Positions 23,860 through 31,311 of a DNA stretch of 31,311 nt are shown here, one piece after another (the stretch's first letter is position 1; each line of letters opens with the position of its first letter). Below the pieces are notes generated by a model. That model saw only the letters and a list, made by a program, of their open reading frames with translations. It searched no databases and was not told where the DNA came from. Position numbers and translations under genes: made by a program. Origin of the DNA: Methanocorpusculum sp. (GTDB lineage: Archaea > Halobacteriota > Methanomicrobia > Methanomicrobiales > Methanocorpusculaceae); NCBI GenBank assembly GCA_030539595.1, contig JAUNXW010000002.1, forward strand, positions 1 to 31,311. The letters are read 5' to 3'.

Positions 23860-24951
23860 TTACATTTTTATGCGGGCAAATTCGATTTCGGTTATTTCTT
23901 TTCCGTTTACGCAGGCAAAGAGCATCTTCTTTTTTACGCTGTGTGACAGACGCACGCTTCTTGAGACTTCGCTCATCGGAAGTCTCGTTCCTGTCGGAAT
24001 TGCATGTGCGAGCATTTCCGAGTGCTGACCGTCCTGAGTGTAGACTCTGAAGTGGTGACCGTATTTGTATCCCGAACGAGGATAGAAACCCAACTCTTTC
24101 AGATAACTGTAGAGAACAAGTTTTTCTGAAAAATCAGCGTCTGACGATGAGGCAAGAGTTACGTATTCTTCAAAGTTCGTCTCAGGCGAAAGCGTCAGAA
24201 GTCCCTGCTTTATGAGCCAGGCCGTTTCTATCGGCGACAAAAACAGTCTTGTCGAATCAAGCATTGTCCCAAACCAGAGTTTTTTGAGGTTTTCGGTTAT
24301 CCCGCTTCCGTCTTCGGCGACGAATGAGGGAATACCTGCAAGAACAGCTTTCACTGATGGGATTTCTTTTTTCTCGGCAGGTGAACGCTGAGAGAATCTG
24401 ATTTCGTAATAGGTAAGTTCGTGTTCGTCGTCTAAGACTGCCAAAATAAACTGCTTGCGCATGTTTGCGGAAGCTTTTGCGTCGCTGATTATGGACGAAA
24501 AGTCAATAAGATCTCTTTCAGATATTACTCTCATCAGATAACGGGACTGCCCTTTTCCGGGTTTTTGACCGCGCGGAAAAATTCTGAAATCCTGAGGTCC
24601 TGTCGTAATGACGTAACCTCGTTCTCTGATGTCTCTGTAGACTACAAAATTTCTTAAAAATCCCGGAGTCTTCGAACATTCGGCAAGAAGTTTGTCGAAG
24701 TCGTATCCTTCAATTTCAAGTTTGCCGCGTGCGTTGAGATATAATGCTTCTTTTGCATCGAGCCGGAGCCTTCCGTCTTTTTCTATCCTTCCATAACCGC
24801 TCTGCTCGTTGAACTGAATGGCTTCTTCAGGTGCATAAACGTATGTTCCGTCGAATTTTGCTTTCACGCGGATTAATGTTTGCTTTGCACAGTGATAAGA
24901 GTGTTCATAAATGGTCTGTCCAACGGATTCATATAACGATTGGACATCCAC
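23860..24951 (-). CDS. endA: tRNA-splicing endonuclease, fused two-repeat type
   Basis: EndA cuts bulge-helix-bulge introns out of archaeal pre-tRNAs. At 363 residues it is the long homodimeric form, where a degenerate N-terminal repeat (about 1-170) is joined to a catalytic C-terminal repeat (about 190-363). The catalytic triad is visible in FRVYTQDGQHSEML (Tyr304, His310) and SVKKKML (a lysine at 340-342). The start is taken as GTG at 24949-24951; no ribosome site is seen and the exact start is uncertain. It heads the endA-trpS-pheS-pheT cluster. tRNA-Trp is intron-bearing in many archaea, which may explain the link to trpS. Confidence 0.93.
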   Translation of the reverse strand: MDVQSLYESVGQTIYEHSYHCAKQTLIRVKAKFDGTYVYAPEEAIQFNEQSGYGRIEKDGRLRLDAKEALYLNARGKLEIEGYDFDKLLAECSKTPGFLRNFVVYRDIRERGYVITTGPQDFRIFPRGQKPGKGQSRYLMRVISERDLIDFSSIISDAKASANMRKQFILAVLDDEHELTYYEIRFSQRSPAEKKEIPSVKAVLAGIPSFVAEDGSGITENLKKLWFGTMLDSTRLFLSPIETAWLIKQGLLTLSPETNFEEYVTLASSSDADFSEKLVLYSYLKELGFYPRSGYKYGHHFRVYTQDGQHSEMLAHAIPTGTRLPMSEVSRSVRLSHSVKKKMLFACVNGKEITEIEFARIKM

Positions 24952-25131
24952 ATAAAGATATTTTCACAGTATCCTAAACCCAAAAAATATATTGATAATT
25001 ATTATAGAATATATTTTTATGATTAACACAATACTAAAAATACATAACCAATATATTTTTTACACACATAAATATGAATCATAGAATATCCTTATTACCA
25101 AACAGAAAAAAATATGTAAGTGGTACAAAAT
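24952..25131. promoter_or_regulatory. AT-rich divergent promoter region between endA and carA
   Basis: The 180 bases are strongly AT-rich with several TATA-like words (AATATATT at 24986-25015 and near 25045). Promoters for both endA and carA must lie here; which words are used cannot be told by eye. No gene or RNA structure is evident. Confidence 0.4.
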
Positions 25132-26193
25132 ATGAAAGCTGTCTTAGGACTTGAAGACGGAACAATCATATCCGGAACAGGCTTTGGCGCAGAAGGCGAA
25201 GCCTCCGGAGAAATGGTTGTTACCCTGTTATCCACCGGATACATGGAAGCTCTCAGCGACCCGAGTGTAGAAGGACAATTATTAATGTTCGGCTACCCTC
25301 TTGTCGGCAACTACGGAGCAAACAAAGAACAGCTTCAGAGCACAAAAGTTCACGCATCGGGAACAATAATACGTGAACTGTGCCAGCACCCTAAACACGA
25401 ACCCACACTCGCGGAATTCTTCGAAGAGCAGGGCTTAATCGGAATTGAAGGCGTTGACACAAGAATGCTCACAATCAAACTTCGTGAACAGGGAGTAATG
25501 CGGGCTGCATTAATCAACGGCTCTGACGATGGATACAAAGCCGTCACTCTTGCACAGAACGCACCGGTTCAGGAAAAACGCGAACTCATCCCGCAGGTTA
25601 CCTGCAAAGAACCTTATCACATAGAAGGAAAAGGCAAAAAAATTGCGGTCTTAGACCTCGGAGCGCGCAAATCAATATTCACAAGTCTCAAAAACAGAGA
25701 CGCGGACATATGGGTTTACCCATACGGAACACCATCGGATGTAATCCTTTCCGAAAAACCGCAGGCGCTGTTTTTAACAAACGGCCCGGGCTTCCCTCTT
25801 GCCGCACCGAAAGCTATTGCCTGCGTCAAAGACATCATCGGAACAATTCCTGTTCAGGGAATCTGCATGGGAACAGAAATCATCGCAGCGGCACTCGGCG
25901 CTGAATTTGACAAACTCAAACTCGGTCACCGCGGAGGAAGCCAGCCCGTTAAATTCGCAGACGGCTCTGTTGCGGTAACCTATCAGGGACACGGATATGC
26001 AGTTAACTCAGACTCACTCCCCGAAGGATGCACAATTAACTGTGTAAACGCAAACGACGGAACAGTTGAAGGTTTTGAGAACTCAGACCTTGGAATAACC
26101 TGTTATCAGTTCCACCCCGAACACGACGGAATTTATGACGGAGCGGAAAAACCGATTTACGATATGTTCATCAGAGGAATACCCGATGCCTAA
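25132..26193 (+). CDS. carA: Carbamoyl-phosphate synthase small subunit
   Basis: CarA hydrolyses glutamine and passes ammonia to CarB for carbamoyl phosphate, used for arginine and pyrimidines and, in this organism, probably also for hydrogenase ligands. The start is ATG 25132 (MKAVLGLEDG, the family N-terminus); an in-frame GTG 12 bases upstream is an alternative. The 353-residue protein has the triad Cys245, His328 and Glu330 (GICMG, FHPEHDG) and KLKLGHRGG. In the nucleophile motif the usual GHQ reads GTE (Thr248, Glu249), a change at the glutamine-binding position. It overlaps carB by eight bases. Confidence 0.95.
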   Translation: MKAVLGLEDGTIISGTGFGAEGEASGEMVVTLLSTGYMEALSDPSVEGQLLMFGYPLVGNYGANKEQLQSTKVHASGTIIRELCQHPKHEPTLAEFFEEQGLIGIEGVDTRMLTIKLREQGVMRAALINGSDDGYKAVTLAQNAPVQEKRELIPQVTCKEPYHIEGKGKKIAVLDLGARKSIFTSLKNRDADIWVYPYGTPSDVILSEKPQALFLTNGPGFPLAAPKAIACVKDIIGTIPVQGICMGTEIIAAALGAEFDKLKLGHRGGSQPVKFADGSVAVTYQGHGYAVNSDSLPEGCTINCVNANDGTVEGFENSDLGITCYQFHPEHDGIYDGAEKPIYDMFIRGIPDA

Positions 26194-29100
26194 AAACCCT
26201 ACACTTAAAAAAGTCATATTAATCGGTTCAGGACCGATTCAAATTGGACAGGCCGCAGAATTTGATTACGCGGGAACACAGGCATGTAAAGCTGTTCGCG
26301 AGGAAGGAATTGAAGTTGTTTTGGTTAACTCAAACCCGGCAACAATTCAGACAGACCCAGAAACAGCGGACAAAGTCTATGTCGAACCGCTTAAAGCGGA
26401 GATAATCGCAGAGATTATCAAAAAGGAAAAGCCCGACGGAATTTTATCCGGCATGGGCGGTCAGACCGGTCTTAACTTAACGGCTGAACTTTACGAAATG
26501 GGCGCACTCGAAGGTGTGCAGATTCTTGGAACTCCGCTTGATGCTATTTATCACGGCGAAGACCGTGACCTGTTCAAGAAACTGATGGTTGACATCGGCG
26601 AACCTGTTCCGAGAAGCTACATCTTAACCGATATGAACCAGCTTGAAGCGGCTTACGAAGAAGTAGGTCTTCCAGCAATCATCAGACCTGCATATACTCT
26701 CGGCGGAAGCGGCGGAGGAGTTGCACACACAAAAGACGAACTCAAAAAAATTGTTGAACACGGTTTAATCAAATCGCGTGTTCATCAGGTTTTAATCGAA
26801 GAGTCCGTCACCGGCTGGAACGAAATCGAGTTTGAAGTAATGCGTGACGCATCTGATACCTGTATCATCATCTGCGGAATGGAAAACGTTGACCCGATGG
26901 GAGTCCACACCGGTGAATCAGTGGTCGTCGCACCGATTCTTTCTCTTACTTCGGATGAGTTCGGAATTATGCGCCGTGCTGCAATCAAAATCATCAGAGC
27001 GTTAAACATCCAGGGCGGATGTAACGTTCAGTTCGCGTTCAACAATGGAGACTACAGAATTATTGAAGTCAACCCGCGTGTATCGCGATCTTCCGCGCTC
27101 GCATCAAAAGCAACAGGATACCCTATTGCAAGAGTTGCCGCAAAAGTCGCCATCGGTCTCAACCTTGACGAGATTGAAAACTCGGTTACCGGAACAACAC
27201 CCGCATGCTTTGAGCCGGCAGTTGATTATGTTGTTGTAAAAGTCGCACGCTGGCCGTTTGACAAATTCAAGACAGCCGACAGAACCCTTACGACTTCAAT
27301 GAAGTCGACAGGTGAAGTCATGGCAATAGGAAGAACAGTAGAGGAAGGATTTAAGAAAGCACTTCGCTCGCTTGATACCGATATCGTAAAACACACCGAT
27401 CTGAACGAAATCAAAATGATTCTTTCAAGGCCTACAGATGAGAGATTCCCCACTCTCTTTGATGCTTTCCGTCTCGGAATGACCGTTGATGAAATTCATC
27501 AGCTCACGATGATTGAACCGTTCTTCCTTGAGAAAATCCAGAACGTTGTCGACATCGAATCAGAACTTCGCGACCACCCGACAGAAGAGCTTGTCAAGAC
27601 CTCGAAGAAATTCGGATTCTCAAACGCGGAAATCCGTGAACTTACCGGCTGGAACATTTACAAGATTGAAAGTCTCGTAGGCTTACCTACCTATAAGATG
27701 GTTGATACCTGTTCTGCTGAGTTCCCCGCAAAGACGCCTTACTACTACTCAACATGGGAAAGTAACTGCGAACTGACCTGCTCAGATAAGAAAAAAGTTT
27801 TAATTCTAGGTTCGGGAGCTATTCGTATCGGTCAGGGTATTGAATTCGATTACTGCACTGTTCACGCGGTCAAGTCCCTGCGTGAAGAAGGCGTCGAAGT
27901 CCATATCATCAACAATAACCCGGAGACTGTTTCAACAGACTTTGATACTTCGGACAGACTTTACTTTGAGCCGATGCAGCTTGAAGACGTCATAAATGTT
28001 CTCCGTAAGGGAGACTATGACGGCGTTATGGTTCAGTTCGGCGGTCAGAATTCCGTAAACCTCGCAATTCCGATTCAGGAAGAAATTAAACTCTTCGGTC
28101 TCAAGACAAAGGTTCTTGGAACTTCCCCTGATAACATGGATGTCGCAGAGGACAGAAACAGATTCAGCGAACTCCTCGAAAAAGACAATATCCCGTCACC
28201 CGCAAACGGGTCGGCTTATTCAGAGAAGGAAGCTTACGAGATTGCGGCAAAAATCAGATACCCTGTACTCGTTCGACCAAGCTATGTCTTAGGTGGTCGT
28301 GCAATGGAACTCGTTCACGATGAGTTAGAGCTCCAGACTTACATTAAAGAGGCGGTTCGTGTTTCCAACACCCACCCGGTCTTAATCGACAGATACCTTG
28401 ACAACGCAACCGAACTTGATGTCGATGCCGTATCCGACGGTGACGAAGTTTTAATCGGCGGAATCATGGAACATGTTGAAGAAGCGGGTGTTCACTCAGG
28501 CGACTCGGCGTGTGTAATTCCGACACAGACCTTAACCGAAGAGGAAATCGCAACCGTTAAAGATTACACGAGAAAGATTGCTCTTTCTCTGGGTGTGGTC
28601 GGTCTGATTAACATTCAGTATGCAATTCAGAATGGAGTTGTCTATGTTATCGAAGCAAATCCGAGAGCAAGCAGAACAGTTCCGTTTGTTTCAAAGGCAA
28701 CAGGCGTTCCTCTTGCAAAGATTGCGGCAAAAGTAATGCTCGGTATGAAACTGAAAAATCTCGGGTACAAAGAGGTTGTTCCAAAGCATGTCGCGGTAAA
28801 AGAGGTTCTGCTGCCGTTCTCAAGACTTCCGGGTGTTGACCCGATTCTCGGACCTGAGATGAAGTCCACAGGTGAAGTAATGGGTATTGACTATGATTTC
28901 GGAAGAGCGTTCTATAAAGCAAGCCAGGCAGCAGACAACAAACTCCCGCTTGAAGGCAAGGTCTTTATCTCCGTAACCGATGAGCAGAAGGTTGCAATTT
29001 TACCTATTGCTCAGAAACTTCATGAGCTTGGCTTTACACTCTTCGGAACGGAAGGAACAGTAAAATACATGGAACAGAATAATATCCCGATGGATTTGGT

Positions 29101-29347
29101 CAGAAAAGTTCAGGAAGGTTCTCCAAATATTATCGATATGATTCGCGCAATGGATGTTGATTTACTCATTAACACCCCGGGCGATAAAAACGCAAGAGCC
29201 GACCACCTCCAGATTATGAGAGCGTCCATTGATTATTCTATTCCGTATATCACAACAATATTCGGTGCGGAAGCGGCAGTTCAGGCAATCGAGTCGATGA
29301 AAAAGAACAAGATTACAATTGAACCGCTGAACAACTACCACTTATAA
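26186..29347 (+). CDS. carB: Carbamoyl-phosphate synthase large subunit
   Basis: CarB makes carbamoyl phosphate from bicarbonate, ammonia and two ATP. The start is ATG 26186 (MPKNPTLKKVILIGSGP), because the upstream in-frame codons lie in carA; AGAGGAA lies before it. The 1053-residue protein shows two homologous ATP-grasp halves: GSGPIQIGQAAEFDYAGTQ and NLQGGCNVQF-like segments in the first, GSGAIRIGQGIEFDYCTVH and INIQYAIQNG in the second, with IEVNPRVSRSSALASKATG and IEANPRASRTVPFVSKATG as matching metal and ATP sites. The last 130 residues form the MGS-like allosteric domain. A T8 run follows the stop. Confidence 0.97.
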   Translation: MPKNPTLKKVILIGSGPIQIGQAAEFDYAGTQACKAVREEGIEVVLVNSNPATIQTDPETADKVYVEPLKAEIIAEIIKKEKPDGILSGMGGQTGLNLTAELYEMGALEGVQILGTPLDAIYHGEDRDLFKKLMVDIGEPVPRSYILTDMNQLEAAYEEVGLPAIIRPAYTLGGSGGGVAHTKDELKKIVEHGLIKSRVHQVLIEESVTGWNEIEFEVMRDASDTCIIICGMENVDPMGVHTGESVVVAPILSLTSDEFGIMRRAAIKIIRALNIQGGCNVQFAFNNGDYRIIEVNPRVSRSSALASKATGYPIARVAAKVAIGLNLDEIENSVTGTTPACFEPAVDYVVVKVARWPFDKFKTADRTLTTSMKSTGEVMAIGRTVEEGFKKALRSLDTDIVKHTDLNEIKMILSRPTDERFPTLFDAFRLGMTVDEIHQLTMIEPFFLEKIQNVVDIESELRDHPTEELVKTSKKFGFSNAEIRELTGWNIYKIESLVGLPTYKMVDTCSAEFPAKTPYYYSTWESNCELTCSDKKKVLILGSGAIRIGQGIEFDYCTVHAVKSLREEGVEVHIINNNPETVSTDFDTSDRLYFEPMQLEDVINVLRKGDYDGVMVQFGGQNSVNLAIPIQEEIKLFGLKTKVLGTSPDNMDVAEDRNRFSELLEKDNIPSPANGSAYSEKEAYEIAAKIRYPVLVRPSYVLGGRAMELVHDELELQTYIKEAVRVSNTHPVLIDRYLDNATELDVDAVSDGDEVLIGGIMEHVEEAGVHSGDSACVIPTQTLTEEEIATVKDYTRKIALSLGVVGLINIQYAIQNGVVYVIEANPRASRTVPFVSKATGVPLAKIAAKVMLGMKLKNLGYKEVVPKHVAVKEVLLPFSRLPGVDPILGPEMKSTGEVMGIDYDFGRAFYKASQAADNKLPLEGKVFISVTDEQKVAILPIAQKLHELGFTLFGTEGTVKYMEQNNIPMDLVRKVQEGSPNIIDMIRAMDVDLLINTPGDKNARADHLQIMRASIDYSIPYITTIFGAEAAVQAIESMKKNKITIEPLNNYHL

Positions 29348-29355
29348 TTTTTTTT
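29348..29355 (+). terminator. T8 run after carB
   Basis: Eight T directly follow the TAA stop, a typical euryarchaeal U-tract terminator. An 8-base hairpin (CAAAAGAT, loop GAA, ATCTTTTG) at 29406-29424 may be a back-up. Confidence 0.5.
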
Positions 29356-29439
29356 ATCAGCACATTTTATTTAATAGGACTTACGCGGTGTTTTCTGAAA
29401 TATAACAAAAGATGAAATCTTTTGCATGTTCCTTGCTCA

Positions 29440-29537
29440 CTCTATTTCGCTATTTTTTTAGACTAAGTTTTCTGCTGCGGTGTGTACAGATTTCGTTACA
29501 CCACGAAAACTTATACTAAATCTTGTCCAACGGATTT
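29440..29537. mobile_element. MITE-like inverted-repeat element, short copy
   Basis: TTAGACTAAGTTTT (29458-29471) and AAAACTTATACTAA (29507-29520) are inverted ends. The sequence between, including TTTCGTTACACCACGAAA, and the outer AATCTTGTCCAAC-GGATT match the reverse of the long copy at 19291-19495, with about 107 internal bases missing. It sits between the end of carB and the end of the cysteine-rich gene. Confidence 0.6.
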
Positions 29538-29619
29538 AATCACTGTTGGAAATACCCCTGCTGATCGATGATAATCAACCGCATAACTCCTATTTAATTC
29601 AGAAAAAAGAGGATTGTAT

Positions 29620-30393
29620 TTATTTCAAATCGTTTGGTTGGTTAATGCTGTATCCACGATAGAACGCACAGTTTTCTTTTTCGCAGTTTTGATTCCACTG
29701 TGAATATTCGCATTTGATTACCTCAGGCATCTGGAAATTAACCCGCAGGTATCTGTCTGTAAAATCTGCGATTGTAAGAACCTCCGTATATGCAATTTTT
29801 TTGCAGCAGATATTTTTACTTTCGATATCTTTTACAGCATCAAGGCATACGGTTTTGAGCCGTTTTCCGACGGTGCTGTTTTCGTACATTGAGTTAAGTA
29901 CAGGCAGGAGATTGGATAATGCATTTCCGCAGGCAACAGGAATTCCGCATTGTCCTGTTTCTTTGCACAATGATATAGGAGTTCGTTCAACCTCTATTTT
30001 GAATAATTCAATAAGGAGGTCATGAGATTTGCGTCCGATTCCTTCGATGTTTCTGTATGCGAGGACTAATGACAGCGGAGTTGCCACGCAGTGAATACAG
30101 CCGCGAAGTCCGAAGCTTTCATCGGACATCATCATGTTAAGGATCTCAACAGGATTTTTGGATTCTGTATTTACAATGGATGTCAGATTTGAAAATGCAA
30201 ATGAACCGTAGCAGATGTCGCAGAAATCGTGACCGTTTTCACAATAGTGATAGGATTTATGCTCTTTGCCGCATATCTGACATTTGCCGTTTCTTTGAAT
30301 ATTTTTTTGTTCAACGATTCCTCCGCATACAGGGCATGCACCGAATTCACGCAATATGCTTTTTGATTCTGTGTTTTTGTTATCCTCGTTCAT
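29620..30393 (-). CDS. Cysteine-rich protein, possibly DUF5714 family
   Basis: The 257-residue protein is soluble and rich in Cys. It opens with two zinc-ribbon-like pairs (CPVCGG at about 20-25, CQICGK at about 38-43), then HYCENGHDFCDICYG. The middle carries GCIHC, CKETGQCGIPVACGNALSNL and a short CC pair, and the end has CEYSQWNQNCEKENCAFY. The spread of Cys suggests metal or iron-sulfur binding. The GQCGIPVACG stretch resembles what I recall of DUF5714, a methanogen-rich family without known function; that assignment is tentative. No ribosome site is seen, and no neighbour explains its role. Confidence 0.6.
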   Translation of the reverse strand: MNEDNKNTESKSILREFGACPVCGGIVEQKNIQRNGKCQICGKEHKSYHYCENGHDFCDICYGSFAFSNLTSIVNTESKNPVEILNMMMSDESFGLRGCIHCVATPLSLVLAYRNIEGIGRKSHDLLIELFKIEVERTPISLCKETGQCGIPVACGNALSNLLPVLNSMYENSTVGKRLKTVCLDAVKDIESKNICCKKIAYTEVLTIADFTDRYLRVNFQMPEVIKCEYSQWNQNCEKENCAFYRGYSINQPNDLK

Positions 30394-30718
30394 TTTCTGT
30401 TCTGTTGAATTTTTTATTGTCTGTCTGCCGCATATTTACGGCTATACTGAGAAATTTGTTTAGTTATTTATTAAATCTTTCGTTTTGTGAATGACGATGA
30501 CTATGAGTTTGTCAAATTGTGATAATATTCGTTGGAATAGATTTCTGTGTTGATTATTTTTGACCTATTGGCACATCGTGATGTACCAATAGGTCAAAAA
30601 TAACCAGACAAGAATAACACAATCCAGAATCAAACAAATTCAATTAAAAATCTATAATCAAAAACAAATTTGAAAAAAAATAATAATTATAAAAAATGTG
30701 ATTTTCAAAAATCTGAGT
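30394..30718. other. 325-base intergenic region with a long palindrome
   Basis: No gene is seen. It holds the promoter area of the cysteine-rich gene (a TTAATAAATA word near 30466), the palindrome at 30551-30606 and a U-rich rpsB trailer. Confidence 0.6.
30551..30606. repeat. Long near-perfect palindrome (stem of about 26 pairs)
   Basis: Arms 30551-30571 and 30586-30606 are 21-base inverted repeats with a single mismatch; the core of each arm is GACCTATTGG / CCAATAGGTC. Inside, ACATC-GT-GATGT adds five more pairs after one C·A mismatch, leaving a two-base tip. As RNA it would fold into a long hairpin on either strand. It lies about 110 bases past the rpsB stop. A diverged half copy is at 13099-13126. 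Confidence 0.75.
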
Positions 30719-30729
30719 TCAGAACTCAG
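30680..30729 (-). terminator. Hairpin and U-rich tail at the end of rpsB
   Basis: CTGAGTTC and GAACTCAG (30713-30729) form a 17-base palindrome over the rpsB stop codon. On the minus strand it is followed by several T runs, including T6 and T8, which resembles a terminator. Confidence 0.45.
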
Positions 30730-31311
30730 ACTCGAAGTCTTCAAAGGTTAACGAAGAAACAACGCCTTTCTGCTTTAAGAGTTCCTTTGTTAAGAGGAAG
30801 TAAACCATTGAAAGTGCCTTACGTCCCTTGTTGTTTGTCGGGATGACTAAATCTACGTTTGTGGTCTGGTTGTTGATATCACAAAGCGCAATAACCGGTA
30901 ATCCGCAGTGGACTGCTTCGGTAATAGCCTGTGAATCTCCAATCGGGTCTGTAACAATAACAACTTCCGGCTCAACGTATTTCGGTAACTTCGGGTTGGT
31001 AAGAGTTCCGGGGATAAATCTTCCAACGTGTGATGATGCACCAATAGTCTCTGCGAATTTCTCTGCAGGGAACTGACCGTACTGACGTGATGTAACAACG
31101 AAAATCTTCGCAGGCTCATAGCGTGCTAAGAACTTTGCCACCTGCTTAATGCGCTCATCGGTCTTTCTGATATCAATGATATAGAGACCGTCCGAACGAA
31201 CACGGTAGATAAAGTCTTTCATGTCGTTGTCTTTCTGCTGGGTTCCGATGTGGACTCCTGCCGCAAGATATTCTTCTACTGATACTAATGGTTCTTTTAA
31301 TTCGATTCCAA
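30719..31311 (-). CDS. rpsB: 30S ribosomal protein S2, start outside window
   Basis: Ribosomal protein S2 is part of the small-subunit head-body junction. The frame is open to the window edge; residues before the first internal ATG at 31222 (EEYLAAGVHIGTQQKDND) are plainly S2, so the start lies beyond 31311. The visible 196 or so residues include SDGLYIIDIRKTDERI, PAKIFVVTSRQYGQFPAEKF, GRFIPGTLTNPKLPKYVEPEV, VTDPIGDSQAITEA and NNKGRKALSMVYFLL, all archaeal-type S2. The gene is near full length here and probably lacks only a few N-terminal residues. Confidence 0.97.
   Translation of the reverse strand, partial: GIELKEPLVSVEEYLAAGVHIGTQQKDNDMKDFIYRVRSDGLYIIDIRKTDERIKQVAKFLARYEPAKIFVVTSRQYGQFPAEKFAETIGASSHVGRFIPGTLTNPKLPKYVEPEVVIVTDPIGDSQAITEAVHCGLPVIALCDINNQTTNVDLVIPTNNKGRKALSMVYFLLTKELLKQKGVVSSLTFEDFESEF

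Noticed and set aside
25120..25131. Upstream GTG start for carA
   Set aside because: The ATG at 25132 gives the conserved family N-terminus MKAVLGLEDG; the extra four residues have no support.
26135..26185. Upstream in-frame extension of carB
   Set aside because: It overlaps 59 bases of carA and adds 17 residues unlike the family; ATG 26186 has a ribosome site and the expected start MPKNPTLKKV.

Overview
The window looks like a chromosomal segment of a hydrogenotrophic methanogen of the order Methanomicrobiales, probably near Methanocorpusculum; the genus is inference from overall protein look, with no search run. The archaeal assignment rests on GatD/GatE, a long-form tRNA-splicing endonuclease, archaeal-type PheS/PheT, TrpS, PGK and ribosomal protein S2, a preQ0 (archaeosine) gene cluster, TATA boxes placed for leaderless transcripts, and U-tract terminators just after stop codons. 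Hydrogenase-maturation genes and a nickel/cobalt transporter fit a hydrogen-using methanogen, but no methanogenesis gene lies in the window.

Layout. 1-1326: 3' part of a DASS/SLC13 anion transporter. 1441-3301 (minus): a repeat-rich surface protein whose 5' end is interrupted by an 11-G homopolymer and a second frameshift. 3435-5115 (minus): queD-queE-queC, with ATGA overlaps, for preQ0 synthesis. 5259-5956: a small lipoprotein gene followed by the remains of a second one. 5980-7328: a membrane protein and an EFR1-type flavodoxin/ferredoxin fusion. 7336-8592 (minus): a condensation-domain-like acyltransferase. 8711-11526 (minus): hypC-hypA-hypE-pyrC. 11584-11667 (minus): tRNA-Ser(UGA), divergent from pgk (11790-13007). 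13177-14157 (minus): a CbiM/NikM-like permease with a fused C-terminal PDGL domain, alone and preceded by palindromic operator-like sequence. 14659-19203 (minus): argH-gatD-gatE. 19540-24951 (minus): endA-trpS-pheS-pheT. 25132-29347: carA-carB. 29620-30393 (minus): a cysteine-rich protein of unknown function. 30719-31311 (minus): rpsB, cut by the window edge.

Functional themes. Many genes concern tRNA: splicing (EndA), charging (TrpS, PheST, GatDE), modification (QueCDE) and one tRNA gene. A second theme is carbamoyl-phosphate chemistry and its pathways: CarAB makes it, PyrC and ArgH lie in pathways that use it, and HypE works on the carbamoyl group during hydrogenase maturation.

Non-coding content is notable. 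There is a two-copy inverted-repeat (MITE-like) element at 19291-19495 and 29440-29537, and a related 18-bp match at 14489-14506. A long near-perfect palindrome at 30551-30606 has a diverged half copy at 13099-13126. No CRISPR array, complete IS element, rRNA or clear new defence system was seen. The best candidates for something undescribed are the homopolymer-interrupted surface protein gene, the MITE-like family and the orphan metal permease with its operator-like site.
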